DNA of 64,000 nt from an uncultured Eubacteriales bacterium (lineage in GTDB: Bacteria > Bacillota > Clostridia > Oscillospirales > Acutalibacteraceae), in contig CAKSFA010000007.1 in assembly GCA_934454125.1 (NCBI GenBank), positions 17,411 to 81,410 of the forward strand, given 5' to 3'. Shown here one piece after another: positions 17,523-26,874 of the stretch. Below the pieces are notes generated by a model. It had not been told where the DNA came from. It did no database searches and saw only the letters and a program-made list of their open reading frames with translations. The translations under genes were made by a program, and so were the position numbers. Each line of letters starts with the position of its first letter. The first letter of the stretch is position 1.

Positions 17523-18337
17523 TCCGTCTCACCTCTGTTCAGCTCATAATGCGACTGTACTGCAATTTTCTCTGCCGTTTCCGGCGCAATATCTTGCGGT
17601 TGCTCACTTTTCTGCAAATGTATCAAATACTCAATATTTCCTTCCGGTCCTTTTACCGGAGAAAACGTCAGTCCCAGTACAGAAAACCCGTGTTCCAACG
17701 CAAACGCACGTATTTTTTCAATCACCTCGGTATGCACTGTCAAATCACGTACTACGCCTTTTTTGCCAACCTTTTCTCTGCCAGCTTCAAATTGCGGCTT
17801 AATCAAACATACCATCTTGCCCTGCGATGCCAAAAAAGTATGTGCCACCGGCAGAACCAGTGTCAACGAGATAAACGAAACATCCACGCTGGCAAAGTCA
17901 ATCAAATCCGGTACCTGGTCGGGTTTTAAATAGCGTATATTGGTGCGCTCCAGATTCATTACACGATCATCTGTCCGCAGTTTCCAGGCTAATTGTCCAT
18001 AACCCACATCCACAGCATACACCTTGCAGGCACCATTTTGCAGCATACAATCGGTGAATCCACCGGTGGACGCTCCAATATCCATACAGATTTTACCCTG
18101 CAAATCCAGCACAAATGTCCGCATAGCCTTTTCCAGCTTCAATCCACCGCGACTAACATATGGCAATCCGCCACGCACCTCAATGTGTGCATCCGTCGCT
18201 ACTGACATACCTGGTTTATCCATCTTCTGGTGTTCCACGTATACCTGCCCTGCCATAATCAATGCCTTTGCCTTTTCTCGGCTTGGCACCAGTCCTCTTT
18301 CAAACAGCAGACAGTCCAACCGTTGCTTTCCACTCAC
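17519..18337 (-). CDS. tlyA: TlyA-family rRNA (cytidine-2'-O)-methyltransferase
   Basis: TlyA/YqxC proteins combine an N-terminal S4 RNA-binding domain (about residues 1-60) with an FtsJ-like SAM-dependent methyltransferase domain. In studied relatives they 2'-O-methylate rRNA; some were first called hemolysins. Visible here are the S4-type RLDCLLFERGLVPSREKA segment, the SRGGLKLEKA junction, and the SAM motif DIGASTGGFTDC near residue 87. The start is taken as the GTG at 18335-18337, which overlaps the dxs TGA stop (GTGA junction) and has GGAG eight bases upstream. A GTG three codons further upstream is too close to that site. It is followed by nadK with a 4-base overlap. Confidence 0.92.
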   Translation of the reverse strand: MSGKQRLDCLLFERGLVPSREKAKALIMAGQVYVEHQKMDKPGMSVATDAHIEVRGGLPYVSRGGLKLEKAMRTFVLDLQGKICMDIGASTGGFTDCMLQNGACKVYAVDVGYGQLAWKLRTDDRVMNLERTNIRYLKPDQVPDLIDFASVDVSFISLTLVLPVAHTFLASQGKMVCLIKPQFEAGREKVGKKGVVRDLTVHTEVIEKIRAFALEHGFSVLGLTFSPVKGPEGNIEYLIHLQKSEQPQDIAPETAEKIAVQSHYELNRGETE

Positions 18338-20211
18338 AATCCGCACTCCATTGCTATCGTTTTTACCATGCCTTCCGAATCCAACTTCAAATCTGCAAAG
18401 GCCTGCTGCATGGTCGCTTGCTTTACAAACTGATCATCAATTGCTGTTACGTGATACTTCCCGCAAAACGACGTATTGCGCAATAAAAAATAAAAATGCT
18501 CGGCAAGCCCGCCCTGCAAAATTCCTTCTTCAAAAAAGAATAACTGCTTTGCTTTTGCCGCCTCCTGCACCGCCTGCAAATCTACTGGTTTGATACGATT
18601 GAGCTTGATAATTCGCACAGCCAGTCCCCGACGCTCCAGCTCTTCCTTTGCAAGGCACGCATTTGAAAAAACACGACCATATGTCACGATTACGCACGTA
18701 GCGTTTGGGTCACCATAGCAGTCAAACGCTTTATCTGTCACGATAAAGTCTGTCGGCCGATACAACTCCTTCCCTCTGGGATAACGCACAGCCACAGCAC
18801 CCTTACATTCCTTCACGGCAATATCCAGATGCAAACGCAGCTCTTCATAATACGCCGGTGAATACACCGTCAAATGCGGCACTGTATGAAAATACGCCAC
18901 ATCAAATACACCCTGGTGTGTTTCACCGTCTTCCCCCACGATTCCGGCACGATCCACGGCAAATACCACTTTTACACGCTGAATTGCCACATCATGGATC
19001 AGTTGATCATACCCACGCTGCAAAAATGTCGAATACACTGCAAATACTGGCAGTGCGCCACCTGCCGCCAATCCACCGGAAAAACACACTGCATGTGCCT
19101 CAGCAATGCCCACATCAAAAAAACGTTTTGGATATTTCAGTGCAAATTCACCTAATGCTGTTCCGGTCTGCATTGCGGCAGTGATAGCACAAAGGCGGTT
19201 GTTTTCTGCAGCCAACTTACAGATATGTGCTCCAAAGGTATTTGAAAACGAATCCCCTGCCACAGCAGAACCTTCACCTGTTGCTGCATTGAATTTTGAC
19301 ACTCCATGAAAAGTATCTGGCTTTTGTTCAGCCAATGTGTAGCCCTTTCCCTTGCTAGTCACCATATGCAACAAGATTGGCTGATGAATATCTTTTGCAT
19401 TTTGCAGCACCTGCAGCAGTGTTTCAATATCATGCCCGTCAAATGGGCCATAATACGCAAAGCCCATATCCTCAAAAATGGTGGTATGATACAGCATCTG
19501 CTTAACCATTTTCTTTGATCGTTTCACTACCTGATATACTGGCTGACCAATCACAGGCAAATGATCCAGCGCCTTTTCCACGTTATCCTTTGCATGCAGA
19601 TACGTTGGCGCTGTGCGAATACTCGTCAAATATCGCGACATCGAACCCACATTGCGTGAAATCGACATTTTATTATCATTCAAAATCACAATAAAATTCC
19701 GGTAATGGTTGCGTGTATATTTCCCTGCATTGTTCAGTCCTTCATAGGCCAGTCCGCCGGTCAATGCCCCATCGCCAATCACTGCAATCACATGGTCGCT
19801 CTGCTGCTTTTGCAAACGCTTGGCCTGTGCAATTCCCAATGCCGCCGAAATCGAGGTGCTGGCATGCCCTGTATTAAATAGGTCATAACCGCTTTCTTCC
19901 CGGTTTGGGTAACCTGAAATCCCCTCTTTGGTACGCAAATCAGCCAGCGCAGCTCTGCGTCCGGTCAAAATCTTATGCGTATAAGACTGATGTCCCACAT
20001 CCCATACCACAGCGTCCTGCGGTATGTCAAACACGCGATATAACGCCACCGTCAGTTCTACGACTCCCAGGTTAGAAGCCAAATGTCCACCATTTTTAGC
20101 GACCGCATCAATAATTGTTTCCCGAATCTCCTGGCAAAGCAGCGGCAATTTATGTACCGGTATCTTCCGCAAATCTGCCGGCTTTTCAATTCTGTCCAAT
20201 AGGCATTCCAT
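18334..20211 (-). CDS. dxs: 1-deoxy-D-xylulose-5-phosphate synthase
   Basis: DXS condenses pyruvate and glyceraldehyde-3-phosphate, using thiamine diphosphate, in the first step of the MEP isoprenoid pathway. The 625-residue length is standard. Visible are the thiamine-binding GDGALTGG segment with its downstream LNDNKMSIS metal-site asparagine, the SNLGVVELTVAL N-terminal helix, the DVGHQSYTHKILTGR segment, and the transketolase pyrimidine-domain motif DRAGIVGEDGETHQG near residue 420. GAGGT lies just before the ATG. It sits between folD (32 bases upstream) and tlyA (overlapping) in the long minus-strand operon, so this organism very likely makes isoprenoids by the MEP route. Confidence 0.96.
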   Translation of the reverse strand: MECLLDRIEKPADLRKIPVHKLPLLCQEIRETIIDAVAKNGGHLASNLGVVELTVALYRVFDIPQDAVVWDVGHQSYTHKILTGRRAALADLRTKEGISGYPNREESGYDLFNTGHASTSISAALGIAQAKRLQKQQSDHVIAVIGDGALTGGLAYEGLNNAGKYTRNHYRNFIVILNDNKMSISRNVGSMSRYLTSIRTAPTYLHAKDNVEKALDHLPVIGQPVYQVVKRSKKMVKQMLYHTTIFEDMGFAYYGPFDGHDIETLLQVLQNAKDIHQPILLHMVTSKGKGYTLAEQKPDTFHGVSKFNAATGEGSAVAGDSFSNTFGAHICKLAAENNRLCAITAAMQTGTALGEFALKYPKRFFDVGIAEAHAVCFSGGLAAGGALPVFAVYSTFLQRGYDQLIHDVAIQRVKVVFAVDRAGIVGEDGETHQGVFDVAYFHTVPHLTVYSPAYYEELRLHLDIAVKECKGAVAVRYPRGKELYRPTDFIVTDKAFDCYGDPNATCVIVTYGRVFSNACLAKEELERRGLAVRIIKLNRIKPVDLQAVQEAAKAKQLFFFEEGILQGGLAEHFYFLLRNTSFCGKYHVTAIDDQFVKQATMQQAFADLKLDSEGMVKTIAMECGL

Positions 20212-20243
20212 ATTCCTACCTCGTGTTACATTCCAAATTCCAT

Positions 20244-21095
20244 TCAGATTCCTGCGCGTTGTTTTGCAGCAGTCACAGTATTTTTCAGCAGCATCGCAAT
20301 CGTCATCGGGCCAACGCTGCCTGGTACTGGCGTAATAAAGCTTGCTTTTTTCTCCACCGCATCAAAATCTACATCACCGCATAACTTACCCTGCGCATTA
20401 CGGTTAATACCCACGTCAATAATCACTGCGCCGTCTTTTACCATATCTGCGGTCACAAAGCGTTCTTTGCCAATGGCCGCCACCAAAATATCTGCCTGCT
20501 GACAAATCTCAGAAAGATCCTGTGTCTTACTGTGGCAAATCGTTACTGTACCATTTTCATGCAGCAGCAACATCGCCATTGGTTTTCCTACGATATTGCT
20601 TCTGCCAAGTACCACGCACCGCTTTCCCTGCACAGAAATATCATACGCCTTTAGCAGCTCCATCACACCTGCGGGTGTGCACGGCAAAAAGCGATGATCC
20701 CCAATCATGATGTGCCCCACATTCACAGCGTGAAACGCATCCACATCTTTATCTGGCGAAATCGCCGCAATCACCGCTTGCTCGTCCAGTCCAGCCGGCA
20801 ATGGAGACTGCACCAAAATTCCATCGATATCCGCCTTGTGATTCAGCCGCTCCACCAAATCCAGCAATTCTTTCTGCGTCGTGTGTGCCGGCAGCGCATG
20901 TTCCTCCGAATAAATCCCCACCGCTTCACAGGCCAACTTTTTATTTTTCACATATGTTTGAGAGGCTGGGTCATCTCCCACAATTACAACTGCAAGTCCC
21001 GGCGTAATACCGCGTATTTTCAGCTGTTGTACTTCCTGTGCCAGCTCCTGTTTAACTTTAGCAGCAACTTCCTTACCGTTTATGATGGTCGCCAT
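20244..21095 (-). CDS. folD: Methylenetetrahydrofolate dehydrogenase/cyclohydrolase
   Basis: FolD interconverts 5,10-methylene-THF, methenyl-THF and 10-formyl-THF. Its product 10-formyl-THF is the formyl donor for PurN and AICAR transformylase encoded elsewhere in this window. The 283-residue protein starts at the ATG 21093-21095, after AAAGGAG, giving MATIINGKEVA; 26 in-frame upstream codons overlap lgt and are not used. Family signatures include the YVKNK.LAC catalytic-lysine segment near residue 50, the ILVQSPLP segment near residue 97, and the Rossmann GRSNIVGKPMA motif near residue 165. The C-terminal TPVPGSVGPMTIAMLL is diagnostic. Confidence 0.96.
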   Translation of the reverse strand: MATIINGKEVAAKVKQELAQEVQQLKIRGITPGLAVVIVGDDPASQTYVKNKKLACEAVGIYSEEHALPAHTTQKELLDLVERLNHKADIDGILVQSPLPAGLDEQAVIAAISPDKDVDAFHAVNVGHIMIGDHRFLPCTPAGVMELLKAYDISVQGKRCVVLGRSNIVGKPMAMLLLHENGTVTICHSKTQDLSEICQQADILVAAIGKERFVTADMVKDGAVIIDVGINRNAQGKLCGDVDFDAVEKKASFITPVPGSVGPMTIAMLLKNTVTAAKQRAGI

Positions 21096-22026
21096 GCTTA
21101 TGTGCTCCTTTCCCTTTTCTCCATAATTTCGCAGCTTTTTCCGTATCAAATTTTCCCTCTGGCGGCAGTGCATCTATACGCGCCTTGTTCTGCTGCATCA
21201 CCTCTTTTGCGCCGCACCCATCCAGTTTTCTGCGCTTACGCAGAACAATCAGCAACACCACACCTGCCAACACAGTCACCACCGCCACCAGTTGAGAAAT
21301 CTTAATTGGCAAATACGGCACATACAAGCTATCCGTGCGCAAGGCTTCGATGAAAAACCGCCCTGTACCGTACCAGATCAGGTACAGCAAAAAGGTTTGC
21401 CCATCATACTGCCGCAACTTTACTGTAAATAGATGCAATAGCACAAATCCTAACGCACACCACAGCGATTCGTACAAAAAACACGGGTGTACCGGCGAAT
21501 TTCCGGCCACAGCCATCGTATTTTCACTCAACATGCCCCAAGGCAAATTTGTTGGGCCGCCAAATGCCTCTTGGTTGACAAAATTCCCCCAACGTCCAAT
21601 GCACTGTCCAATTAAAAAACCCAGCATACCAATATCCAAAACTGCCGGCACATTCAGCTTACGAAATTTTGCAAACAATCCTCCGGCAACCATCGCACCA
21701 ATGATGCCCCCGTAAATACCAAGACCACCCTGATGAATATATAAAATACTCAGCGGATCTTTCCAGAACTTATCCCCTGGATAAAAAATTACATAATACA
21801 GCCGTGCACCCACAATTCCACCAATCAACCCTACAATAATCGTATCAAGCAGTCGGCTACGATTGATATTCATCTTTCTGCACATCAGCATGCTATAACA
21901 CACTGCCAGCAAAAATCCACCGGCAATCAGCAAGCCATACCATTTAATCTCAAACGAACCGATCGAAAACGCTGTCGAATAAATGTCAAAGCTCCACCCC
22001 AATCCTGGGAATGTTACATGGTTCAT
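21073..22026 (-). CDS. lgt: Phosphatidylglycerol--prolipoprotein diacylglyceryl transferase
   Basis: Lgt is the membrane enzyme that adds diacylglycerol to the lipobox Cys of prolipoproteins, the first step of lipoprotein maturation. Likely clients in this window are the ApbE-type, YdcC-position and ABC-binding lipoproteins. The 317-residue protein has about seven hydrophobic segments and the Lgt signature GRWGNFVNQEAFG near residue 140, preceded by GARLYYVIF. A charged, His/Lys-rich cytoplasmic tail of about 60 residues (ending HKHGDHHKR) extends past the usual C-terminus. The ATG overlaps the ymfH stop by four bases, and its own end overlaps folD by 23 bases. Confidence 0.95.
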   Translation of the reverse strand: MNHVTFPGLGWSFDIYSTAFSIGSFEIKWYGLLIAGGFLLAVCYSMLMCRKMNINRSRLLDTIIVGLIGGIVGARLYYVIFYPGDKFWKDPLSILYIHQGGLGIYGGIIGAMVAGGLFAKFRKLNVPAVLDIGMLGFLIGQCIGRWGNFVNQEAFGGPTNLPWGMLSENTMAVAGNSPVHPCFLYESLWCALGFVLLHLFTVKLRQYDGQTFLLYLIWYGTGRFFIEALRTDSLYVPYLPIKISQLVAVVTVLAGVVLLIVLRKRRKLDGCGAKEVMQQNKARIDALPPEGKFDTEKAAKLWRKGKGAHKHGDHHKR

Positions 22027-23315
22027 GCCCGTTTTTCCTCCATCGGTTCAATCACTGAAAGCGCCGCATATTCCTCCAGCAAATGTGTTTTCAGGCAAGC
22101 AGATACCTCCTCAAGTGTTACCTCTGCCAGTGCATCAATATATGCAAATAGCTCCCGCTGTGCAAAGCAGAACGAAATCAGCGCATTGGCCACCGTTTCC
22201 GCGCTGTTGAGCGAAGCTACGTTGCGGCCATACAGTGCTTTTTGTGCTCGTGTGAAGGCTTCTTTATCAATGCCTTCTTGGCGCAAACGGGCAACCTCCT
22301 GCAAAATTTCATCTGCTACCGCTTGCGGGTCTTTTGATTCCCCTGCAAATACCGTTGCCGCATAACCCGGCCCTTCAAAAAACTCATATTGAAACGATGA
22401 TTCATTGATCAGATTTCTCTCCTGCAACCGTGCAAACAAAGGCGACCCTTCATTTGCCAAAATTTCTAGCAACAGTTCTGTGCAGGCTAGTTCCTTTACG
22501 GTTTTGCGCTCCTTGCTTGCTTGTTCTTTAAAACCAAACTGAAACAACGGTGTTGCCACCGAAAGTGCCTGTGTCACACGGTTTTTCACAATCTCTCGTG
22601 GTTCTGCTTCAAACACACGCTCTACTGCAAATTCTTCACCCTTTTTGCAGTATTGATCCACCAACCGCAGCACAGTTTCTTTGTTAATATCTCCTGCAAT
22701 ACACAGAGCCATATTCGGCAAATGATAAAACGTGTGGTAGCATTGATACAACAATTCTGGTGTGATTTCCGCAATGCTCTCCACGGTTCCGGCAATATCC
22801 ACTCGCACCGGATGCGTGTGATACAGCGCTCCCAGCAAATTGAACATCACACGCCACTGCGGGTCATCGTCATACATGCGAATCTCCTGCCCGATAATGC
22901 CCTGTTCCTTCTCCACCGTCTCTTTTGTAAAATACGGCGACTGTACAAAATCCAGCAAAATTTCCAGTGATTCCTCCACTTTCTCTGTACAAGAGAACAA
23001 GTAGCACGTCATATCAAATGAGGTATACGCGTTGGCGGAAGCGCCTGTTTTTGCATATCTGGCAAATGCATCTCCGTCTTCACTTTCAAACAGTTTATGC
23101 TCCAGAAAATGTGCAATCCCCTCCGGTACCGTCTGCACCGTTGCCTGATCCGTGCGGTGAAAGCAGTTGTCTACTGAGCCGTACCGTGTTCCAAACACCG
23201 CATACGTTGAATGACAGTTCTCCTTGGGATAAATCAATACCTTTAATCCCGAAGAATGCGTCAGATCATAATACGTGTCGCCCACGTGTTTTCCTGTAAT
23301 ACTTTGCATTGCCAT
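22023..23315 (-). CDS. ymfH: M16-family zinc peptidase (YmfH type)
   Basis: A 430-residue member of the M16 (pitrilysin/insulinase) family. The inverted zinc motif HxxEH is intact as HFLEH near residue 68 (in EGIAHFLEHKLFE), with the downstream Glu expected in the MYDDDPQW-containing helix region. It therefore should be the catalytic partner of the adjacent YmfF-type protein, which lacks the motif; such pairs usually form heterodimers. The start is the ATG at 23313-23315, nine bases after AGGAGG. It is separated from ymfF by one base and overlaps lgt by four. Physiological substrates are not evident from sequence. Confidence 0.88.
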   Translation of the reverse strand: MAMQSITGKHVGDTYYDLTHSSGLKVLIYPKENCHSTYAVFGTRYGSVDNCFHRTDQATVQTVPEGIAHFLEHKLFESEDGDAFARYAKTGASANAYTSFDMTCYLFSCTEKVEESLEILLDFVQSPYFTKETVEKEQGIIGQEIRMYDDDPQWRVMFNLLGALYHTHPVRVDIAGTVESIAEITPELLYQCYHTFYHLPNMALCIAGDINKETVLRLVDQYCKKGEEFAVERVFEAEPREIVKNRVTQALSVATPLFQFGFKEQASKERKTVKELACTELLLEILANEGSPLFARLQERNLINESSFQYEFFEGPGYAATVFAGESKDPQAVADEILQEVARLRQEGIDKEAFTRAQKALYGRNVASLNSAETVANALISFCFAQRELFAYIDALAEVTLEEVSACLKTHLLEEYAALSVIEPMEEKRA

Positions 23316-23316
23316 A

Positions 23317-24597
23317 TCATTCAGCCTCCTCTGCTCCAACCAGTCGATAAACGGTGTCTAGCGTTACCTGCTGCGCTGCATAGATAATTTCCTCCCGCGT
23401 AATGCGGTTGATTTTCTCTGCAGCCTGTTCCGGTGTCAGGCTCTGCGGCAACAATAGTTGACTGGTATACCAATCGTCCATACTGCTCAAATAATCTCCC
23501 ACTGTGCGGTACTGATTACAAACGCTCAGCTTTGTAAAAGCAATTTCCTCATCGGTAAAATCTCCGGCTTGCATTTTTTCCAACTGATTCAGAATTTCCG
23601 CCTTTGCCGCATCAATATTTTTCGTTTCCACACCGCTCTCCACAGTTAAAATTCCTTTATGACTGTTATACCGTGCCGCACAGTAATAGCACAAGCTCAG
23701 TTTTTCACGTACGTTCAAAAATAACTTTGAGTGCGGTGTTCCGCCAAACATTGCCGTCATCAGCTTTTCTGCATACACTTGCTCCTGCGGTGCCGCAATC
23801 TTCGTTCGAAATCCCATCACCAGCTTCGACTGTGCCACCTCCATCGGTTCGTTGATCTCCTGCACATCACCGGCAGTTTCTATAACCATCGAACCGCAGT
23901 TCATCGTCTTTTTGCGTTTCACCTTGGCAAATGCTTTTGCAAAACCGTTATAAACCAGTTCCGGGTCGCAGTTGCCAAATGCTGTAATGCGCACTCTGGC
24001 CTGAGCAATCAAATCTTCCCACGCTTTCGTCAGCTCCTGTGGTGTCAACGCCTGCACCTGCCTCTTTGTACCATAACGCGGCAGACCATACGCTTCTTTC
24101 CGGCACATCAACTCTATGCACCGCTCCTTGGCATACGCTTTTTTATCGTTGAACTCTGCATCAATCAGCTCGCACGTCTGGCGCACTTCCTGATCAAAAT
24201 CTGCTTTACAAAACACACCATTTTCAAACGGTGGATCAAAAATTACACTGCAAAGCAGCGCTGCCAGCTCCGCTGAAATTGCTTCACCATGCAGTGCAAA
24301 CCGGTCAGCCAGTCCCACCGCAGAAATACTCAAAAGCTGTGCATCTCCCTGTTTACGCACCTGTGCATTCAAGCTTGCACCATATAACTCTTCCAAACGC
24401 CGACTCAACGCAGTATATGTCGGGTATTCTCGGCTTGCGCGGCAAAGCAATGCCGTCAGCACAGCGTTGGCCGCGGCGCGTTCCTGCTCCAGCGGCAACA
24501 AAAAATGCACCGTAATGCGCGTTGTTTTAAACGCCTTATTCTGTATGCTCTGAAAATCCACACCATCGCATAGTGTACGCACGTTTCCTTCCGTCAT
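23317..24597 (-). CDS. ymfF: M16-family peptidase-like protein (YmfF type, non-catalytic)
   Basis: A 426-residue M16-like protein. It has the family fold signature (for example LSRRLEELYGASLNA near residue 65 and the FGGTPHSKLFLNVREKLSLCYYC segment near 290) but no HxxEH zinc motif where YmfH has it. This is the usual state for the YmfF subunit, which pairs with YmfH. The ATG at 24595-24597 is chosen because GGAGGG lies six bases upstream and the preceding 23 codons contain the promoter. It is the first gene of the ten-gene minus-strand run ending at tyrS. Its role in the pair is structural or substrate-binding by analogy only. Confidence 0.85.
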   Translation of the reverse strand: MTEGNVRTLCDGVDFQSIQNKAFKTTRITVHFLLPLEQERAAANAVLTALLCRASREYPTYTALSRRLEELYGASLNAQVRKQGDAQLLSISAVGLADRFALHGEAISAELAALLCSVIFDPPFENGVFCKADFDQEVRQTCELIDAEFNDKKAYAKERCIELMCRKEAYGLPRYGTKRQVQALTPQELTKAWEDLIAQARVRITAFGNCDPELVYNGFAKAFAKVKRKKTMNCGSMVIETAGDVQEINEPMEVAQSKLVMGFRTKIAAPQEQVYAEKLMTAMFGGTPHSKLFLNVREKLSLCYYCAARYNSHKGILTVESGVETKNIDAAKAEILNQLEKMQAGDFTDEEIAFTKLSVCNQYRTVGDYLSSMDDWYTSQLLLPQSLTPEQAAEKINRITREEIIYAAQQVTLDTVYRLVGAEEAE

Positions 24598-24633
24598 GGC
24601 AATCCCTCCGCCGTCTGTTTCAAATTTTTGTTT

Positions 24634-24661
24634 ATTATACCACATTTTCACCGCACAGCAA
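24634..24661 (-). promoter_or_regulatory. Promoter at the head of the ymfF-tyrS run
   Basis: On the minus strand, TTGCTG (24656-24661), a 16-base spacer and a perfect TATAAT (24634-24639) preceded by TGG lie about 37 bases before the ymfF start. Confidence 0.65.
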
Positions 24662-24719
24662 AGCATTTATACCCAAAATCCTAAGACTGACCTATTTTTT
24701 CTGTTCCCAGGTAAAAATA

Positions 24720-24749
24720 AAAAGAGCAACCTCTCTGCATTGCTCTTTT
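24720..24749. terminator. Intrinsic terminator after the zinc-ribbon membrane protein gene
   Basis: The 10-bp arms AAAAGAGCAA and TTGCTCTTTT surround a ten-base loop, and the A-run becomes a T-run on the minus strand. It separates the dpaA-dpaB transcript from the ymfF operon. Confidence 0.8.
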
Positions 24750-24759
24750 CCAAATATGC

Positions 24760-25185
24760 TTATCTAATCCAGCTCTGCACCAATGCGATTACAAAATCCG
24801 TCAGCGCTACCACGCCCCAAACCAGCAGCGCAAATGCTGCCGCACTCACAATACGCACTACCCACTTTTTTCGTGGACTCATCTCTGGTTGTTCTTCCGG
24901 CTCACGCTGGTCAAATTCATTCTGCACTGCTTCCAGCACCGGTTGAGCTGCTTCCAAATCGGCATATTGCACAAATACCTCTGTCACATCGGGCACCATC
25001 GCCGGTTTGAGTTGCACCGCAATACTCCGTTCCTGCAGCGCACGCTCCAGCTCCCCGGCTGCCTGCGGCGTCGCAGCAGTCAATAAAATCAAATCATTCA
25101 CCGCTGGCGTTTCCAACAGTTCTTCACAGGTTGAGCATTTTCGCCCATCCTCCTGCAGCGCATGGCATTTCCTGCAATACAGCAT
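24760..25185 (-). CDS. Small zinc-ribbon protein with C-terminal membrane anchor
   Basis: A 141-residue protein of unknown function. The N-terminus has a CxxC...CxxC zinc ribbon (YCRKCHAL.. then KCSTCEELL, residues 4-21). The middle is an acidic soluble region with an alpha/beta feel (about 30-100). After a basic SPRKKW stretch comes one TM helix (about residues 108-130), ending near WIR. This suggests a cytosolic domain tethered to the membrane. It follows dpaB by 66 bases, shares its direction and is closed by a terminator, so it may be expressed with the dipicolinate genes. I do not recognise a named family. Confidence 0.7.
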   Translation of the reverse strand: MLYCRKCHALQEDGRKCSTCEELLETPAVNDLILLTAATPQAAGELERALQERSIAVQLKPAMVPDVTEVFVQYADLEAAQPVLEAVQNEFDQREPEEQPEMSPRKKWVVRIVSAAAFALLVWGVVALTDFVIALVQSWIR

Positions 25186-25251
25186 GATGTTTCACTTCCA
25201 TTTTTTCTTTTTATCATACCATGCCATCTGATCGCTTTGCAACCCCACTGA

Positions 25252-25833
25252 CTACATACCTGGCAAAAACACCGGCTGCATCTGCCGGCCCTGTGCCGCT
25301 GCCAGTCCTGCCGGCAGCAAATATGCAAAATCCGCAATGACCGAAGTCGACTTTTTCTCAATATCATCCTGCCGCATCGGCACAAAATACACATTTTTAT
25401 AATTCATCAACTTGCCGATATTTTTTGCAGATCCTGACAGAGCATCGTTTGTTGCAATCGCCAGCACCACCGGTCCACCGTTTCGCAAATGTGATTTTAC
25501 CGCCATCGTAACCGGTGTATCGGTCACAGAATTAGCCAGCTTTGCCAGCGTGTTGCCCGTGCAGGGACAAACCAGCATCACATCCGCCATTTTCTTTGGA
25601 CCAATCGGTTCCGCTCCCGCAATCGTGTGTATCACCTTCCGCCCACTGATCTCTTCAATCTCTGCCACAAACTCCTGCGCTTTGCCAAATCGGGTATCCG
25701 TGCCATATGCTGTTTCTGACATGATCGGCAGCACACCATACCCCTGTGCGGCAATCTCCCGCATCTCCATCACTGCCTGCCGCAATGTGCAAAACGAACC
25801 GCACAGCGCAAATCCAAATGTCAGTTTACTCAC
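25252..25833 (-). CDS. dpaB: Dipicolinate synthase subunit B
   Basis: DpaB (SpoVFB) is the flavoprotein-like subunit that, with DpaA, converts a diaminopimelate-pathway intermediate to dipicolinic acid, the calcium-chelating solute of the spore core. The 193-residue length and the sequence from the N-terminal FALCGSFCT through MLVCPCTGNTLAKLA to DALSGSAKNIG match this family. A GTG start (25831-25833) overlaps the dpaA TGA in a GTGA junction and has GAGGAG upstream. Gene order dpaA-dpaB is the universal one. By analogy it would be expressed late in the mother cell; I did not find a clear sigma-K promoter. Confidence 0.93.
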   Translation of the reverse strand: MSKLTFGFALCGSFCTLRQAVMEMREIAAQGYGVLPIMSETAYGTDTRFGKAQEFVAEIEEISGRKVIHTIAGAEPIGPKKMADVMLVCPCTGNTLAKLANSVTDTPVTMAVKSHLRNGGPVVLAIATNDALSGSAKNIGKLMNYKNVYFVPMRQDDIEKKSTSVIADFAYLLPAGLAAAQGRQMQPVFLPGM

Positions 25834-26702
25834 AAAGTCTCACTCCTCATCATCTCATAAATGGTATTCTGTATTATTACGCCGGCAGTGTGCGGAGCCA
25901 CCTTTCCCGGCAACCCCAACGCCGGCACAATCTTTCGTCCTAGTTTTGCCGCAGCCTCCCGGTCAAAACCACCCGGAGCGGACGCTAGCTCCATCAGCAG
26001 TGTTTCAGTTCCCTGCTTTGCCAGCAGTTTTTCCCGCACTACAACGGCTGGCACCGTGTTAAAAATCACATCATATGCTTCACCCAACGATTCCATCTCC
26101 TCGGTGCGCACCGCTTTGCAGCCTTGTGCCGCAATCCACGCCAAATCTCCGCTGTTACGCGCACTCACCGTTACCTGCGCTCCCAACGCCCGCAGCATCC
26201 TGCAAAGCGCCTTTCCGATTCGTCCATACCCTACCACCAGGCACATCGCTCCGTGCACCGTTTTGGGACTTAGCTCCATCGCCATCATCACAGCGCCCTC
26301 TGCTGTTGGTACTGCGTTCTGCACCGCAAACAGTTCCTGTTCAGTATAGTCAAATAGTGCCATCTGTTCCCAAAGCGCACTGCTATTACGCAATCGTTGT
26401 GCACCACCACAAAACACCTGCTTCCCAGCCATACGCGCTGCAAAGCAATCATCCAGCACGATTTTCCCCTTGCTATACGGCATATTCAAATGCACACCGT
26501 CTCGCGTTACCGGCACCGGTAACACCATAACCGAACAACCTTGCAAAAGTTCTTCCAGTTCCGCTGTTTTCACACACTGCGGCAGCAAATCTCCCTCAAA
26601 ACCACACACATACACCGTGTGCCCGTCCCGCGCCAGCGCCTGCGCCAGATAAAGCTGTCGCCGATCGCCGCCTAATATCCCGAAACGGCTTCCCAATTCC
26701 AT
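25830..26702 (-). CDS. dpaA: Dipicolinate synthase subunit A
   Basis: DpaA (SpoVFA) is the dehydrogenase-like subunit of dipicolinate synthase. The 290-residue protein starts at 26700-26702, after GGAGG, with MELGSRFGILGGDRRQLYLA, the nucleotide-binding start typical of DpaA. A second Rossmann motif, VVGYGRIGKAL, lies near residue 150. The motif ELASAPGGFD near residue 240 is also family-typical. An in-frame extension of 17 codons upstream is not used. It is divergent from murC across 172 bases, and its stop overlaps dpaB. Presence of both subunits is strong evidence for a spore-forming host. Confidence 0.93.
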   Translation of the reverse strand: MELGSRFGILGGDRRQLYLAQALARDGHTVYVCGFEGDLLPQCVKTAELEELLQGCSVMVLPVPVTRDGVHLNMPYSKGKIVLDDCFAARMAGKQVFCGGAQRLRNSSALWEQMALFDYTEQELFAVQNAVPTAEGAVMMAMELSPKTVHGAMCLVVGYGRIGKALCRMLRALGAQVTVSARNSGDLAWIAAQGCKAVRTEEMESLGEAYDVIFNTVPAVVVREKLLAKQGTETLLMELASAPGGFDREAAAKLGRKIVPALGLPGKVAPHTAGVIIQNTIYEMMRSETL

Positions 26703-26777
26703 AAAATGACCTCCGTTGCACTTCTGATATACCATCTTATTCCCTGTCTGCACAGAATGTGCTGTCCCTTTTAAAAA

Positions 26778-26806
26778 TTGCGTCGTTGTGTTTTCTGTGG
26801 TATAAT
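26778..26806 (+). promoter_or_regulatory. Sigma-A-type promoter for murC
   Basis: TTGCGT (26778-26783), a 17-base spacer and a perfect TATAAT (26801-26806) precede murC, whose AAAGGAG site is at 26858-26864. Confidence 0.65.
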
Positions 26807-26874
26807 GATACTAATTCTTTTACCTGTGCGCATAATTATAAAGGCATCAACAAAACAAAAGGAGCATACAGAAT

